Positions 8,578 through 17,561 of a stretch of 46,467 nucleotides of DNA are shown here, in pieces (the stretch's first letter is position 1; each line of letters starts with the position of its first letter). The notes beneath the pieces are model-generated. The model ran no database searches and was not told the origin of the DNA. It was given only the letters and a program-made list of their open reading frames with translations. The position numbers and the translations under genes are program-made. Source of the stretch: Rhodanobacteraceae bacterium (GTDB lineage Bacteria; Pseudomonadota; Gammaproteobacteria; Xanthomonadales; Rhodanobacteraceae); contig JAACZU010000023.1 of the NCBI GenBank assembly GCA_009996615.1, forward strand, positions 1-46,467. Direction: 5' to 3'.

Positions 8578-10665
8578 TTACGCCGACACGTCGAACTGCG
8601 CGAACGCCTCGGCCAGCACGTCGCGGTAGAGCTGCCAGTGGCCGGCCGGCGAACGCGCCGGCAGGCCGCCGAGGTTGCGCTCCATCAGGCGCAACTGGCC
8701 GCCCGGCACCAGCGCCTGCAGGCCGAGGAAGCGCGCCAGCTCGCCGCCGGCGCCCTGCGGGTCGTCGAGGATCGGATCGGCGGCGACGACCAGCCGGCGC
8801 GGCTCGTCGAGCTCGCTGCCCCAGGCCAGGTGCCGGCGCGCGCGCGCCAGCCACGCGGCGCCCTGCACCGCGTCGTCGCAGCGGAAGCCCTGGCCCCAGC
8901 CGAACGCGAGCCAGTTGACCAGCGCATCGCGCGGATCGCGCTCGACGATGACCAGGCGTGTGCCCGGCATCGCGCGACGCACCAGCGCGAGCAGGTGCGC
9001 GTCCCAGCGCGGCAGCCAGTCGACCACGGTGCGGCTGGTGTCGATGTCGAATCCGCGCAGCGGCGCCAGCCAGCGTTCGCGCAGCGCCTCGCGGTCGGCC
9101 TCGGTGAGGTCGCCGCAGTAGTGCGCGAAGTTCGGCATGTTGAACTCGTCCGGCCGCGAGATGCCGGTGATGCGGTCGCGCAGCACGACCAGCTCCGGCT
9201 GGTCGGCCAGCAGCGCGGCGATGCGCTCGACGCCGCTGCCGGGCGTGCCGAGCAGCAGGATCGGCGCCTGCGCCCAGGCCGGGCCAGGCGCCTCGGCGAG
9301 CGCGTCGGCCAGCGCCGGATGCGGCTCGTCCAGCGCCGGCATCGCGGCCATCGTGCCGCGTTGCGCCTCCGCGAAGCAGCGCACCGCCTCGGCCGGCTGG
9401 CCGGCGCGGTCGTGCACGCGACCGAGGTAGTTCCACCACAGGCGGCGCTGGCCCTGGGTCAGCGGCAGCCGGCCATATTCGCCGAGCTGGGCGTGGGCGG
9501 CCGCGTCCTCGCCCTCGCGCAGCAGCGCGCGGATGCGGATCAGCAGCATCTCCTGCTCGGCCGGCCGCACCTGCAGCACGTGCTCTGCGTCGGCACGCGC
9601 GGCGTCGTCGAGGCCGAGATACTCCTCGACGATGGCGAGGCGGATGCGGTAGTCGGACTCTTCCGGATGCTGCTCGGCCAGGTACTTCCAGTCGGCCGCG
9701 GCCTCCGGCAGGCGCTGCAGCAGCATCAGCACGTCGGCGCGCAAGGCGCGCATGTCGCGGTCGCCCGGCACCTGCGCGAGGTAGTCGCCGTAGGTCGCCA
9801 GCACTTCGTCGTTGCGGCCGAGTTCGGCCAGCAGCGCCGCCAGCACGCGCACGACCTGCGCCTGCGTCGGCTCCAGCGCGAGCGCGGCGCGGTAGCCGGC
9901 GATCGCGTCCTCGTGGCGGTTCTGCGCGCGCGCGACGTCGGCATGGCCGACCTGCGCGGCGAACGCGTAGCCGGGAAGGCCCGCCAGTTCGTCGTAGATC
10001 GCGGCCGCCTCGTGCGCGCGGCCGCTGTTGAGCAGCGCTTCGGCCAGCCAGCGGCGCGCCTCGTGCATGTCCGGGCGCAGGCGCAGCGTGTTGCGGAACG
10101 CCTGCTCGGCGAACGCGTACGCCTCGCGGCGCATGAACGCCTGGCCGAGCAGGTACTGCGTCATCGCGTAGTCGGGCACCAGCTCGGCCGCGCGCGACAG
10201 GTAGCGCAGCGCGCCCTCGTGGTCGCCGCGCTCGAGCATCAGCGCGCCGAGGCCGGTCAGTGCGTGGCCGTCCTCGCCGGCGCGCAGCGCGATGCGGAAA
10301 TGCTGCTCGGCGGTGGCGCGGTCGCCCTTGAGCAGCGCGATCTGGCCAAGGCCGATGTGCGCGCCACCGAGGTTCGGGTCGAGCGCCAGCGCGCGCTCCC
10401 ACGCGCGCGCGGCGGCGTCGTGGTCGCCGGCGGCATAGTGGGCTGCGCCGAGGCTGAGTTCGATGTCGCCGCGTTCGGGCGCCAGCGCGTGCGCACGCGC
10501 GAACAGCCGCGCCGCCTCGGCATGGTCGTCGACGCGGTGGCGCAGCATGCCGAGCATGTACAGCGCTTCGACATGGTCGGGGGCGACCTCGAGCAGGGCC
10601 CGACAGTCGTGTTCGAGGTCGTCGTAGCGGCCCTGTGCGTACAGTTCGTTCAGTTGCTTGGACAT
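8578..10665 (-). CDS. TPR-sulfotransferase fusion protein
   Basis: A 695-residue protein. Residues about 1-455 are a long array of TPR helices (for example MSKQLNELYAQGRYDDLEHD and DHVEALYMLGMLRHRVDDHA). Residues about 470-695 form a P-loop sulfotransferase domain. PILLLGTPGSGVERIAALL provides the 5'-phosphosulfate-binding loop, which normally has Ser/Thr-x-Thr/Ser after the glycine. RLVIVERDPRDALVN is the 3'-phosphate-binding motif with Arg and an expected Ser replaced. Such TPR-sulfotransferase fusions occur in Xanthomonadales and may modify proteins or glycans with PAPS. Start at 10665 directly precedes the first TPR. A shared open frame makes it look fused to the glycosyltransferase, but stop and start codons separate them. 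Confidence 0.88.
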   Translation of the reverse strand: MSKQLNELYAQGRYDDLEHDCRALLEVAPDHVEALYMLGMLRHRVDDHAEAARLFARAHALAPERGDIELSLGAAHYAAGDHDAAARAWERALALDPNLGGAHIGLGQIALLKGDRATAEQHFRIALRAGEDGHALTGLGALMLERGDHEGALRYLSRAAELVPDYAMTQYLLGQAFMRREAYAFAEQAFRNTLRLRPDMHEARRWLAEALLNSGRAHEAAAIYDELAGLPGYAFAAQVGHADVARAQNRHEDAIAGYRAALALEPTQAQVVRVLAALLAELGRNDEVLATYGDYLAQVPGDRDMRALRADVLMLLQRLPEAAADWKYLAEQHPEESDYRIRLAIVEEYLGLDDAARADAEHVLQVRPAEQEMLLIRIRALLREGEDAAAHAQLGEYGRLPLTQGQRRLWWNYLGRVHDRAGQPAEAVRCFAEAQRGTMAAMPALDEPHPALADALAEAPGPAWAQAPILLLGTPGSGVERIAALLADQPELVVLRDRITGISRPDEFNMPNFAHYCGDLTEADREALRERWLAPLRGFDIDTSRTVVDWLPRWDAHLLALVRRAMPGTRLVIVERDPRDALVNWLAFGWGQGFRCDDAVQGAAWLARARRHLAWGSELDEPRRLVVAADPILDDPQGAGGELARFLGLQALVPGGQLRLMERNLGGLPARSPAGHWQLYRDVLAEAFAQFDVSA

Positions 10666-10794
10666 GCGGGAGGTTCGCGTTGGAGACAGGCCATTCACGG
10701 CCGGCGGGGCGGATGAACAGGCGATTATGCCGCATCCGGCCGGGGCGGGCTGTGGCATGATCGCCGGCCCTCGTCCCGAGCGCGCAGCCCGCCC

Positions 10795-12282
10795 GTGTCC
10801 GCCAACCAGGATCTCGCCACCCTGATCAGGGCCGGCACGCCGCTGCTGGTGATCGAGTCGACCGAGGAGAAGCGCGTGGTGGAGGGCTTCCGCCACGCCA
10901 TCGCGCAGGCGCTGCGCCCGCTGTACCGCTGGAGCATCACGGCCGGCCTGGAACGGCTGGACATGCAGGCCGACGCCGACGAGGCCGCCGGCGCGCCCGA
11001 CGCGACGCTGACCCTGCACGCGATCAAGGCCGCGCGCGAGCCCGGCATCTACCTGCTGCTCGATTTCCAGCCCTACCTGCGCTACCCGATGACGCTGCGC
11101 CTGCTGCGCGAGATCGTGCAGCGCGACGCCAGCGCCGAGCACACGCTGGTGCTGGTCGGCGCGGCGATCGAGCTGCCGGACGAGCTGGCGACGGCGGCGA
11201 CGCGCTTCGAGTTCGCGCTGCCCGACGCCGAGGCGCTGGCCGCGCTCGTGCGCGAGGAGGCGTTCGCCTACTCGCGCGGCCACGACGGCCGCCGCGTGGT
11301 GGTCGACGCCGAGGCGGCGCGCGCGGTCGTGCGCAACCTGCGCGGCCTCACGCTCGAGGACGCGCGCCGCATCGTGCGCAAGCTGATCCACGACGACGGC
11401 GCGCTGAGCGCGGCCGACCTGCCGGAGCTGGCGCGCGCCAAGGCCGCGCTGCTCGACCGCGACGGCCTGCTGCATTTCGAATACGAGACCGCGCAATTCG
11501 CCGGCGTCGGCGGCCTGGCGCGGCTCAAGCAATGGATCGCGCAGCGCCGGCCGGCGTTCCTCGGGCAGAAGCTGCCGATCCGGCTCGATCCGCCCAAGGG
11601 CGTGCTGCTGCTTGGCGTGCAGGGCTGCGGCAAGAGCCTGGCCGCGAAGGCGATCGCCGGCGGCTTCGGCGTGCCGCTGCTGCGGCTGGACATCGGCACG
11701 CTCTACAACAAGTACCACGGCGAGACCGAGCGCAACCTGCGCGCGGCGCTGAAGAATGCCGAACTGCTGGCGCCATGCGTGCTGTGGATCGACGAGATCG
11801 AGAAGGCGCTGGCCACCGCCGAAGCCGACGAGGGCGTCTCGCGCCGCGTGCTCGGCTACCTGCTGACCTGGCTGGCCGAGCGCAGCGCACCGGTGTTCCT
11901 CGTCGCCACTGCCAACGACGTGCAGGCGCTGCCGGCCGAGCTGCTGCGCAAGGGCCGCTTCGACGAGGCGTTCTTCATCGACCTGCCCGACGCGGCCACG
12001 CGCGCCGAGATCTTCGGCCTGCACCTGGCGCGGCGCGCGCTGGCCGCCGCCGACTACGACCTCGCCGCGCTGGCCGCCGCCAGTGCCGGTTTTTCCGGCG
12101 CCGAGATCGAGCAGGTCGTGGTCGCGGCGCTGTACGCGGCCGCCGCGGACGGGCAGCGCCGCCCCACCCAGGCGCAGCTCGCCGCCGCGATCGCCGGCAC
12201 GCGGCCGCTGTCGGTCATGATGGCCGAACAGGTCGAGGCGCTGCGCGCCTGGGCGCGCGGGCGCACCGTGGCGGCGGACTGA
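10795..12282 (+). CDS. Ycf46-like AAA+ ATPase
   Basis: A 495-residue soluble ATPase. Residues 1-210 form an N-terminal domain with a degenerate ATPase look (GTPLLVIESTEEKRVVEGF, YLLLDFQPYL), as in chloroplast/cyanobacterial Ycf46. Residues about 235-450 are a complete AAA domain. Walker A is GVQGCGKS (274-281), Walker B VLWIDEIE (329-336), sensor 1 ATAND (371-375), and LLRKGRFDE supplies arginine fingers in a second region of homology like that of FtsH/Cdc48. Translation starts at GTG 10795 (MSANQDLATL). The next gene, 2 bp downstream, encodes an HEAGH protein, suggesting the ATPase works with it. The cellular role is unknown. Confidence 0.9.
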   Translation: MSANQDLATLIRAGTPLLVIESTEEKRVVEGFRHAIAQALRPLYRWSITAGLERLDMQADADEAAGAPDATLTLHAIKAAREPGIYLLLDFQPYLRYPMTLRLLREIVQRDASAEHTLVLVGAAIELPDELATAATRFEFALPDAEALAALVREEAFAYSRGHDGRRVVVDAEAARAVVRNLRGLTLEDARRIVRKLIHDDGALSAADLPELARAKAALLDRDGLLHFEYETAQFAGVGGLARLKQWIAQRRPAFLGQKLPIRLDPPKGVLLLGVQGCGKSLAAKAIAGGFGVPLLRLDIGTLYNKYHGETERNLRAALKNAELLAPCVLWIDEIEKALATAEADEGVSRRVLGYLLTWLAERSAPVFLVATANDVQALPAELLRKGRFDEAFFIDLPDAATRAEIFGLHLARRALAAADYDLAALAAASAGFSGAEIEQVVVAALYAAAADGQRRPTQAQLAAAIAGTRPLSVMMAEQVEALRAWARGRTVAAD

Positions 12283-12284
12283 GC

Positions 12285-12779
12285 ATGTCGGGCCATCTCG
12301 AGCACATCGTCGCGTTCCTCACCGGCATCGGCCTGGCCGTGCGCGAGGCGCCGCTCGGCGACGACACCTTCCTGCCCGGCATTCGCATCGAGCATGGCGG
12401 CCTCGTGTTCGACCGCACGCGCCTGCGCTGGCCGGGCGACCTGCTGCACGAGGCTGGCCACTTGGCCGTGACGCCGGCGCGACATCGCGCCGCGCTCGAC
12501 GGCGACGTCAGGCCCGAGCAGCACTACGTCGACGGCGGCGAGGTCGAGGCGATCGCCTGGTCGTTCGCGGCGGCCGTGCGGATCGGCCTGCCGCTGGCCG
12601 AGCTGTTCCATCAGGACGGCTACCGCGGCCAGTCGCAGGGGCTGGCGACGACGTTCGCGCTCGGCGTCTATCCCGGCGCCGCCGGCCTGGCCCGCGCCGG
12701 GCTCGCCGCGGCCGACGACGATGCACGCCGCGGCGGCGTCGCGCCGTATCCACACCTGCAGCGCTGGCTGCGCGACTGA
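12285..12779 (+). CDS. Small HEAGH-motif protein, putative zinc metallopeptidase
   Basis: A 164-residue protein with no recognised name. HEAGH at residues 55-59 (DLLHEAGHLAV) is the classic zinc-binding helix of metalloproteases. About 27 residues later, GGEVEAIAWSFAAAV (84-98) resembles the third-ligand helix of ImmA/IrrE-like gluzincins, with Glu86 or Glu88 as candidate ligand. There is no signal peptide or membrane segment. The ATG lies 2 bp after the AAA+ ATPase stop, so the genes are almost certainly cotranscribed and coupled. An ATPase with FtsH-like signatures beside a stand-alone HExxH protein suggests an unfoldase-protease pair; activity is inferred, not shown. Confidence 0.75.
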   Translation: MSGHLEHIVAFLTGIGLAVREAPLGDDTFLPGIRIEHGGLVFDRTRLRWPGDLLHEAGHLAVTPARHRAALDGDVRPEQHYVDGGEVEAIAWSFAAAVRIGLPLAELFHQDGYRGQSQGLATTFALGVYPGAAGLARAGLAAADDDARRGGVAPYPHLQRWLRD

Positions 12780-12806
12780 CGCGGGGCCGCGCGGCGGCGG
12801 CGCGGC

Positions 12807-13874
12807 TCAGCGCCGCGCCGCGTCCAGCTGCGCGCGCATGCGCTGCGCGATGTAGTCCTCGGTGAAGCTGCGCAGCGAGGGCCCCTCGAGGAAGCCGCAA
12901 TGGCCGCCGCGAGCGGCGATGTCGAGCTCGACCTGCGGCGGCAGCTCGAGCGCGTGGAAGTCGGCGACCGGGATCAGCGGGTCGTCCGCCGCGGTCAGGA
13001 TCGTCGCCGGCACCGCCAGGCCGCGCAGGCGCGCGCCGGCGATCGAGTAGCCGTCGAGGTAGTTCTCGAGCGAGCCGAAGTCGGTGTGGCGCAGCACCAG
13101 CGCGCGCGTCAGCGCGCGCAGGTCGCCGGCGAACTCGGCCGGCGAGAACCAGTCCACGTCCGGGAACAGCGCCTGCTTGCGGCGCAGCGAATCGCGCCAC
13201 TTGCGCAGGAAGTAGTGCGCGTAGAACGACGGCCCGGACTCCAGCCCGTACAGGCCCGACTGCGGGCTGACCACCGGGCACACCGCCAGCGCGTAGGCGA
13301 CCGCGTCGGGCGCGTGCAGCGCGACGCGCAGCGTGAAGTTGCCGCCGAGCGAAAAGCCGCACACCGCCAGCGGGCCGTCGGCGAAGTCGCGGCGCAGAGC
13401 GCGCACCGCGCCGACGACCTCGTCGATGCGGCAGGAATGGAACAGGCCGCGGTTGAGGTGGTGCGTGTCGCCGTGGTCGCGGAAGTTCAGGCGGAATACG
13501 TCGCAGCCTTCCTCGAGCAGGCGCGCGCCGGTGCCGAGCACGTAGGTCGAGCGCGCGCTGCCTTCCCAGCCGTGCAGCAGCACGACCAGGCCGCGCGCCT
13601 GCGCGCGCACGCGCTGGCGCGTCAGGAAGCCCTGCAGGCGCACACCGTCGCCGCAGTCGAGCACGAGCTCGCGCGTGTCGCGCTCGACCAGCGCGCAGCG
13701 GCGCGCGGACAGGCGCCGGCGCAGCCCGCTCGAGGCGAGCACCGACTGCAGGTGCGGATTGCCCAGCCAGCGCGGCGGGCGGAAGTCGGCGCCGCGCACG
13801 GGCGCCAGCGCGCCGTCCGGCGCGATCGGGCCGCCGGCCTGCACGCGCGCGCCCGCCGGCTCAGTCGTCGCCAT
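12807..13874 (-). CDS. YheT-family alpha/beta hydrolase
   Basis: A 355-residue predicted hydrolase of the YheT (AB hydrolase 4) group. RPPRWLGNPHLQSVLAS near residue 33 is the characteristic N-terminal family motif. HGWEGSARSTYVL gives the oxyanion-hole region, VCGFSLGGNFTL the nucleophilic Ser elbow, TAADDPLIP the acid residue, and RGGHCGFLEG the catalytic His. Substrate unknown; likely a lipid or ester. Start at 13874 gives a 14-bp overlap with the end of plsC, suggesting an operon for lipid metabolism. The C-terminal tail is Arg/Ala-rich. Confidence 0.92.
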   Translation of the reverse strand: MATTEPAGARVQAGGPIAPDGALAPVRGADFRPPRWLGNPHLQSVLASSGLRRRLSARRCALVERDTRELVLDCGDGVRLQGFLTRQRVRAQARGLVVLLHGWEGSARSTYVLGTGARLLEEGCDVFRLNFRDHGDTHHLNRGLFHSCRIDEVVGAVRALRRDFADGPLAVCGFSLGGNFTLRVALHAPDAVAYALAVCPVVSPQSGLYGLESGPSFYAHYFLRKWRDSLRRKQALFPDVDWFSPAEFAGDLRALTRALVLRHTDFGSLENYLDGYSIAGARLRGLAVPATILTAADDPLIPVADFHALELPPQVELDIAARGGHCGFLEGPSLRSFTEDYIAQRMRAQLDAARR

Positions 13875-14667
13875 ACCCCAGCGTCCGCACGATGCGCGCG
13901 CGGCTCTCCTCGGCCATGCGCCGGCGCGCCTCGGGCGTCGAGGGCACCGGCTCGAGGAAGTGCACCTCGGCGTCCAGCGGCGGCCCGCCGAGCAGGCGCA
14001 GGAAGTTTGGGAAGAAGCCCTCGCGCGCGCCGAACGGCACGCGCGGGTCCTGCCGGCCGTCGCGGCCGTAGCGCAGCGCGACCGGCTGCACCGGCACGTC
14101 GGCATCGAGCGCGGTCTGGAAGATGCGCGCATGGAACGTGCCGACCTTGTGGCCGTGGCCGCTGCCGCCCTCGGGGAACACGCCGACCGGCTCGCCCTCG
14201 CGCAGGCGCTCGACCACGCGCCCCATCACCACGGCCAGCGAATCGCTGTTGCCGCGGCGGTGGAAGATCGTGCCGGCGCGCGCGGCCAGCCAGCCGACCA
14301 GCGGCCAGCGCGCGATCTCGCTCTTGGCGACGAAGCTGACCGGGCGCGCGCTGTGGATCAGCACGATGTCGAGCCAGGAGATGTGGTTGGCCACGTACAG
14401 CACGGCGCCCGGCTGCGGCGCGCCGAAGCGGCGGATGCGGAAGCCGAAGATGCGCACGAGCTTGCCCGACCACCAGCGGATCATGACCTTGTCGAACGTG
14501 CCGTCGCCGACGCGCAGGCGCGCCAGCACGGGATTGAGCGCGAACGCGGCCAGCGGCAGCGCGATCAGCACGTGCAGCAGCAGCAGCGGCGTGCGCACCG
14601 CGTAGCGCAGCGGGCGCAGGCGGTCGCCCGGCGGCGGCATGGTGAGGGTTTCGACGGAACGATCCAT
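13861..14667 (-). CDS. plsC: 1-acylglycerol-3-phosphate O-acyltransferase
   Basis: Acylates lysophosphatidate to phosphatidate at the inner membrane. The 268-residue protein shows a hydrophobic N-terminus (LLLLHVLIALPLAAFAL), the acceptor motif NHISWLD (H-x4-D), a KSEIARWPLVGW block, and FPEGGSGHG (the EGxxS/T motif). The start at 14667 (MDRSVETLTM) is preferred; a Met 84 bp further upstream extends into non-conserved sequence. A second PlsC-like protein lies at 36931-37524, so this genome has at least two. It overlaps the YheT-type gene by 14 bp. Confidence 0.92.
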   Translation of the reverse strand: MDRSVETLTMPPPGDRLRPLRYAVRTPLLLLHVLIALPLAAFALNPVLARLRVGDGTFDKVMIRWWSGKLVRIFGFRIRRFGAPQPGAVLYVANHISWLDIVLIHSARPVSFVAKSEIARWPLVGWLAARAGTIFHRRGNSDSLAVVMGRVVERLREGEPVGVFPEGGSGHGHKVGTFHARIFQTALDADVPVQPVALRYGRDGRQDPRVPFGAREGFFPNFLRLLGGPPLDAEVHFLEPVPSTPEARRRMAEESRARIVRTLGYGDD

Positions 14668-14763
14668 AGAGCCGCCAATGGTAACGGATGCGTGCCGCAG
14701 TGCGGCAGCCGGATCGACGGATGCCGTCGGCGCGGCTTCAGGAAGCGGCAACCGGCCGCCGGA

Positions 14764-16395
14764 TCAGCGATAGCGCGCCTCGACCAGGTCGATCTCGCGC
14801 ACGAGCTTGCGCGCGATCGCATCGTCCACTCGGCGCCGCCGCGCGAGGTCGTAGATCGCCTCGCGCTCGGCGCGCAGCGCGGCCAGGCGCAGCTCGCGCT
14901 CGGCCTGGTCGGCCTTGCGCAACTGCGCCGCATCGGTGCCGGCGGCGTCCTCGCCGAGGCGGTGGCGGTACAGCGCCATCACTCGCACCGCGGCGCTGGC
15001 GTAGATCTGCGGGTCGGCGGCGGCGCCGGGCAGCCCGCTGCGCGCCTGCTCGACCGCGGCCACGGCCGCCTTCGCCGCGGCGTGCCGGGCCAGTTCCTCC
15101 TCGCGCACCAGGTGCGGCTCGGGCGCGATCTGCAGGCCGACCAGCAGCCGCGGCAGGCCGAAGCTGGCCGCCAGCAGCGACACCAGGATCACTGCCGCGG
15201 CGAGGAAGATCGCCAGGTCGCGCGCCGGGAACGGGCGGCCGTCGGGCAACAGCAGCGGCAGCGTCAGCACGCCGGCCAGCGTGATCGCGCCGCGCACGCC
15301 GGCCAGCGAGGTGGCGGCCACCAGGCGCCAGCCCGGCGCCGCGGCCGCCTCGCCGCGCCGGCGCGCGGCCAGCAGCGTCGCGCGCAGCGAGGCCCATACC
15401 CACGCGAAGCGCAGTGCCGCCAGGCCGAGGTTGATCGCCAGCGCATACGCGACCAGCCACCATGGATTGGCGTGGCCGCTCTGCTCGACCGTGGCGGCCG
15501 CGCCGCGCAGGATGCCCGGCAACTGCTCGCCGAGCAGCACGAACGCGATGCCGTTCAGCGCGAACTGCACTGCGTCCCACACCGCCGCGCGCTGCACGCG
15601 CGTGGCGGCGAGCGCGGCGCCGGACAGCTCGACGTAGCTCATCGTGATGCCGGCGGCGACCGCGGCGAGGATGCCGGAGGCGCCCAGGTGCTCGGCCGCA
15701 AGATAGGCGGCGAACGGCGTCAGCAGGCTGCCGACGATCGGCACGCCGGCGTCCTGGCCGAACCGGCGCGTCAGGCGCGCGTGGCCGCGGCTGATCGCGA
15801 GCGTGACCAGCGCGCCGGTCGCCAGGCCGCCGGCGGCGACCCACACGAACGTCAGCGAGGCGCTGGCGAGCGAGAACTGGCCGGTCATCGCGGCGATGAC
15901 GGCGAAGCGGAAGCAGACCAGGCCGGACGCGTCGTTGAGCAGCGCCTCGCCCTCGAGGATGTGCATCAGCCGGCGCGGGATCGGCACGCGCGCGGCGATC
16001 GAGGACACCGCGACCGGGTCGGTCGGCGACACAATCGCGGCCAGCGCGAACGCGACCGCCAGCGGCATCGCCGGGATCAGCCAGTGGATCAGGAAGCCGG
16101 CACCGAGCACGGTGAACACGACCAGCCCGAAGGCGAGCTGCAGGATCGCGCGCGCGTCGTGCAGCAGGCCTTCCTTCGGGATGCGCCAGCCGTCCAGGAA
16201 CAGCAGCGGCGGCAGGAACAGCAGGAAGAAGATCGCCGGATCGAGGCTGACGCCGTGGCCGAAAACCGCCGCCACGCCGGCGCCGAGCGCGATCTGCACC
16301 AGCGGCAGCGGCAGCGCGAACGGCAGCATGCGCACGAGGTAGCCGCTGGCCAGCACCAGCAGCAGCATGGTCAGGACGACTTCGATCGATTGCAT
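14764..16395 (-). CDS. CPA1-family Na+/H+ antiporter
   Basis: A 543-residue cation:proton antiporter. The first about 410 residues form some 12 membrane segments. Ion-path signatures are VSPTDPVAVSS (the conserved Asp of CPA1 transporters), EGEALLNDASGLV (conserved Asn-Asp), FLLLGEQLPG-type helix, and SLAGVRGAITLAG. Residues about 425-543 are a cytoplasmic, charged, helical tail, as in NhaP-type bacterial exchangers. It should exchange Na+ (or K+) for H+ in pH and salt homeostasis. The start ATG at 16395 precedes the first membrane helix directly. It is transcribed alone: a 96-bp gap separates it from plsC. Confidence 0.94.
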   Translation of the reverse strand: MQSIEVVLTMLLLVLASGYLVRMLPFALPLPLVQIALGAGVAAVFGHGVSLDPAIFFLLFLPPLLFLDGWRIPKEGLLHDARAILQLAFGLVVFTVLGAGFLIHWLIPAMPLAVAFALAAIVSPTDPVAVSSIAARVPIPRRLMHILEGEALLNDASGLVCFRFAVIAAMTGQFSLASASLTFVWVAAGGLATGALVTLAISRGHARLTRRFGQDAGVPIVGSLLTPFAAYLAAEHLGASGILAAVAAGITMSYVELSGAALAATRVQRAAVWDAVQFALNGIAFVLLGEQLPGILRGAAATVEQSGHANPWWLVAYALAINLGLAALRFAWVWASLRATLLAARRRGEAAAAPGWRLVAATSLAGVRGAITLAGVLTLPLLLPDGRPFPARDLAIFLAAAVILVSLLAASFGLPRLLVGLQIAPEPHLVREEELARHAAAKAAVAAVEQARSGLPGAAADPQIYASAAVRVMALYRHRLGEDAAGTDAAQLRKADQAERELRLAALRAEREAIYDLARRRRVDDAIARKLVREIDLVEARYR

Positions 16396-16470
16396 CGGCT
16401 GGGTGTCCGCGTCGCCGGCGGCGGCCTGACGACATTACGGCGATGCGCGGCGGTTCGCCAAGCGAGAGTC

Positions 16471-16497
16471 GCAGGAGCGGCTTCAGCCGCGATGCTT
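16471..16497. repeat. Single GCAGGAGCGGCTTCAGCCGCGATGC repeat
   Basis: A 27-bp near-perfect copy of the repeat seen at 8472-8547, lying in the 202-bp gap between the SrkA and antiporter genes. I see no other feature in the gap. Confidence 0.85.
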
Positions 16498-16597
16498 CGG
16501 CCGAGCGTGGACGGCTTGCGGGCAGGCTGGACGACCGCAGGTCGGCCGGCGCCTTGCTCCGGCGTGCCGCGCGGAGCGCGCCCAGCCTGCTCGCCAC

Positions 16598-17557
16598 TCA
16601 GCCTTCGGCCTCCTCCAGCCGCGCCATCGCCTCGGCCAGGTCATTCAGGTGCTGCTCCCACCAGCGCGGCTCGCCGACGTAGCCGAACGCGCGCGGAAAC
16701 GCCGGGTCGTGCCAGCGCGAGGCGACCCAGCCGGCCCAGTGCACCTGGCGCATCAGGCGCAGCGGCTCGACCAGCGCCAGCTCGCGGTAGTCGAAGTCGC
16801 GGAACTCGGCGTAGCCGTCGAGCAGCGCATCGAGCGCGCGCGGCGACGGCGCCAGCATCCACAGGTCCTGCACGGCCGGGCCCATGCGCGCGTCGTCGAG
16901 GTCGACGAAGTGCGGGCCGGCATCGGTCCACAGCACGTTGCCGACGTGGCAGTCGCCGTGCAGGCGCAGGTAGGCCGGCCCGACCGCGTCGAAGCGTGCG
17001 TCGACCGCGGCGGCGATCGCGTTGGTGCGCGCGCGGTAGATGTCGGCCAGGCGCGTGGGCAGCAGCTCGGAGGACAGCACCGCGCGTGCGGCCTCGCGCA
17101 CGAACGTGTCGGTGTCGATCGTGCCGCGCGCGCTGAAGCGCGCGCGCGCGCCGATGCCGTGCAGGCGCGCGAGCAGGCGGCCCATCCAGGCCAGGTGCTC
17201 GGCCGATTCGAGTTCCGGCGCGCGGCCGCCGCGGCGCGGGTAAAGCGCGTAGCGGAAGCCGGCGTGCGCGAACAGCGTGCGCCCGCGCAGCTCGAGCGGC
17301 GCGACCACCGGCAGCTCGGCCGCGGCCAGCTCGAGCGCGAACGCGTGCTCCTCGGCGATCGCCGCATCGCTCCAGCGCCCCGGGCGGTAGAACTTCACCA
17401 CCAGCGGCGCGCCGTCCTCGATGCCGACCTGGTAGACGCGGTTCTCGTAGCTGGCCAGCGCGGTCAGGCGGCCGTCGCTGACGAAGCCGGTCGCATCGAC
17501 CGCGTCGAGCACGACCTCGGGCGTCAGCGCCGCATACGGCGTCTCGTGCGCGTTCAT
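16598..17557 (-). CDS. srkA: Stress response kinase A (YihE/RdoA)
   Basis: An aminoglycoside-phosphotransferase-like Ser/Thr kinase that in E. coli counters stress-induced, MazEF-linked death. The 319-residue length fits the family (about 328). Features are RLTALASYENRVYQVGIEDG near residues 30-49 (nucleotide loop), LVVKFYRPGRW with the ATP-binding Lys55, the catalytic loop LHGDCHVGNVLW (199-210) with Asp202 and Asn207, and FVDLDDARMGPAVQDLW with the metal-binding Asp. The gene is followed upstream on the same strand by a thioesterase, 4 bp away, so they form an operon. Confidence 0.93.
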   Translation of the reverse strand: MNAHETPYAALTPEVVLDAVDATGFVSDGRLTALASYENRVYQVGIEDGAPLVVKFYRPGRWSDAAIAEEHAFALELAAAELPVVAPLELRGRTLFAHAGFRYALYPRRGGRAPELESAEHLAWMGRLLARLHGIGARARFSARGTIDTDTFVREAARAVLSSELLPTRLADIYRARTNAIAAAVDARFDAVGPAYLRLHGDCHVGNVLWTDAGPHFVDLDDARMGPAVQDLWMLAPSPRALDALLDGYAEFRDFDYRELALVEPLRLMRQVHWAGWVASRWHDPAFPRAFGYVGEPRWWEQHLNDLAEAMARLEEAEG

Positions 17558-17561
17558 CGCC

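Noticed and set aside
6923-10735. Apparent 1270-residue fusion of glycosyltransferase and the preceding gene
   Set aside because: The N-terminal 800 codons are a wrong-frame reading of the sulfotransferase gene and a repeat; the true glycosyltransferase begins at 8335.
13675-17136. 1153-residue open frame antisense to plsC, antiporter and srkA
   Set aside because: Spans three well-identified genes on the minus strand, has Arg/Gln/His-rich low-complexity composition and no motif.
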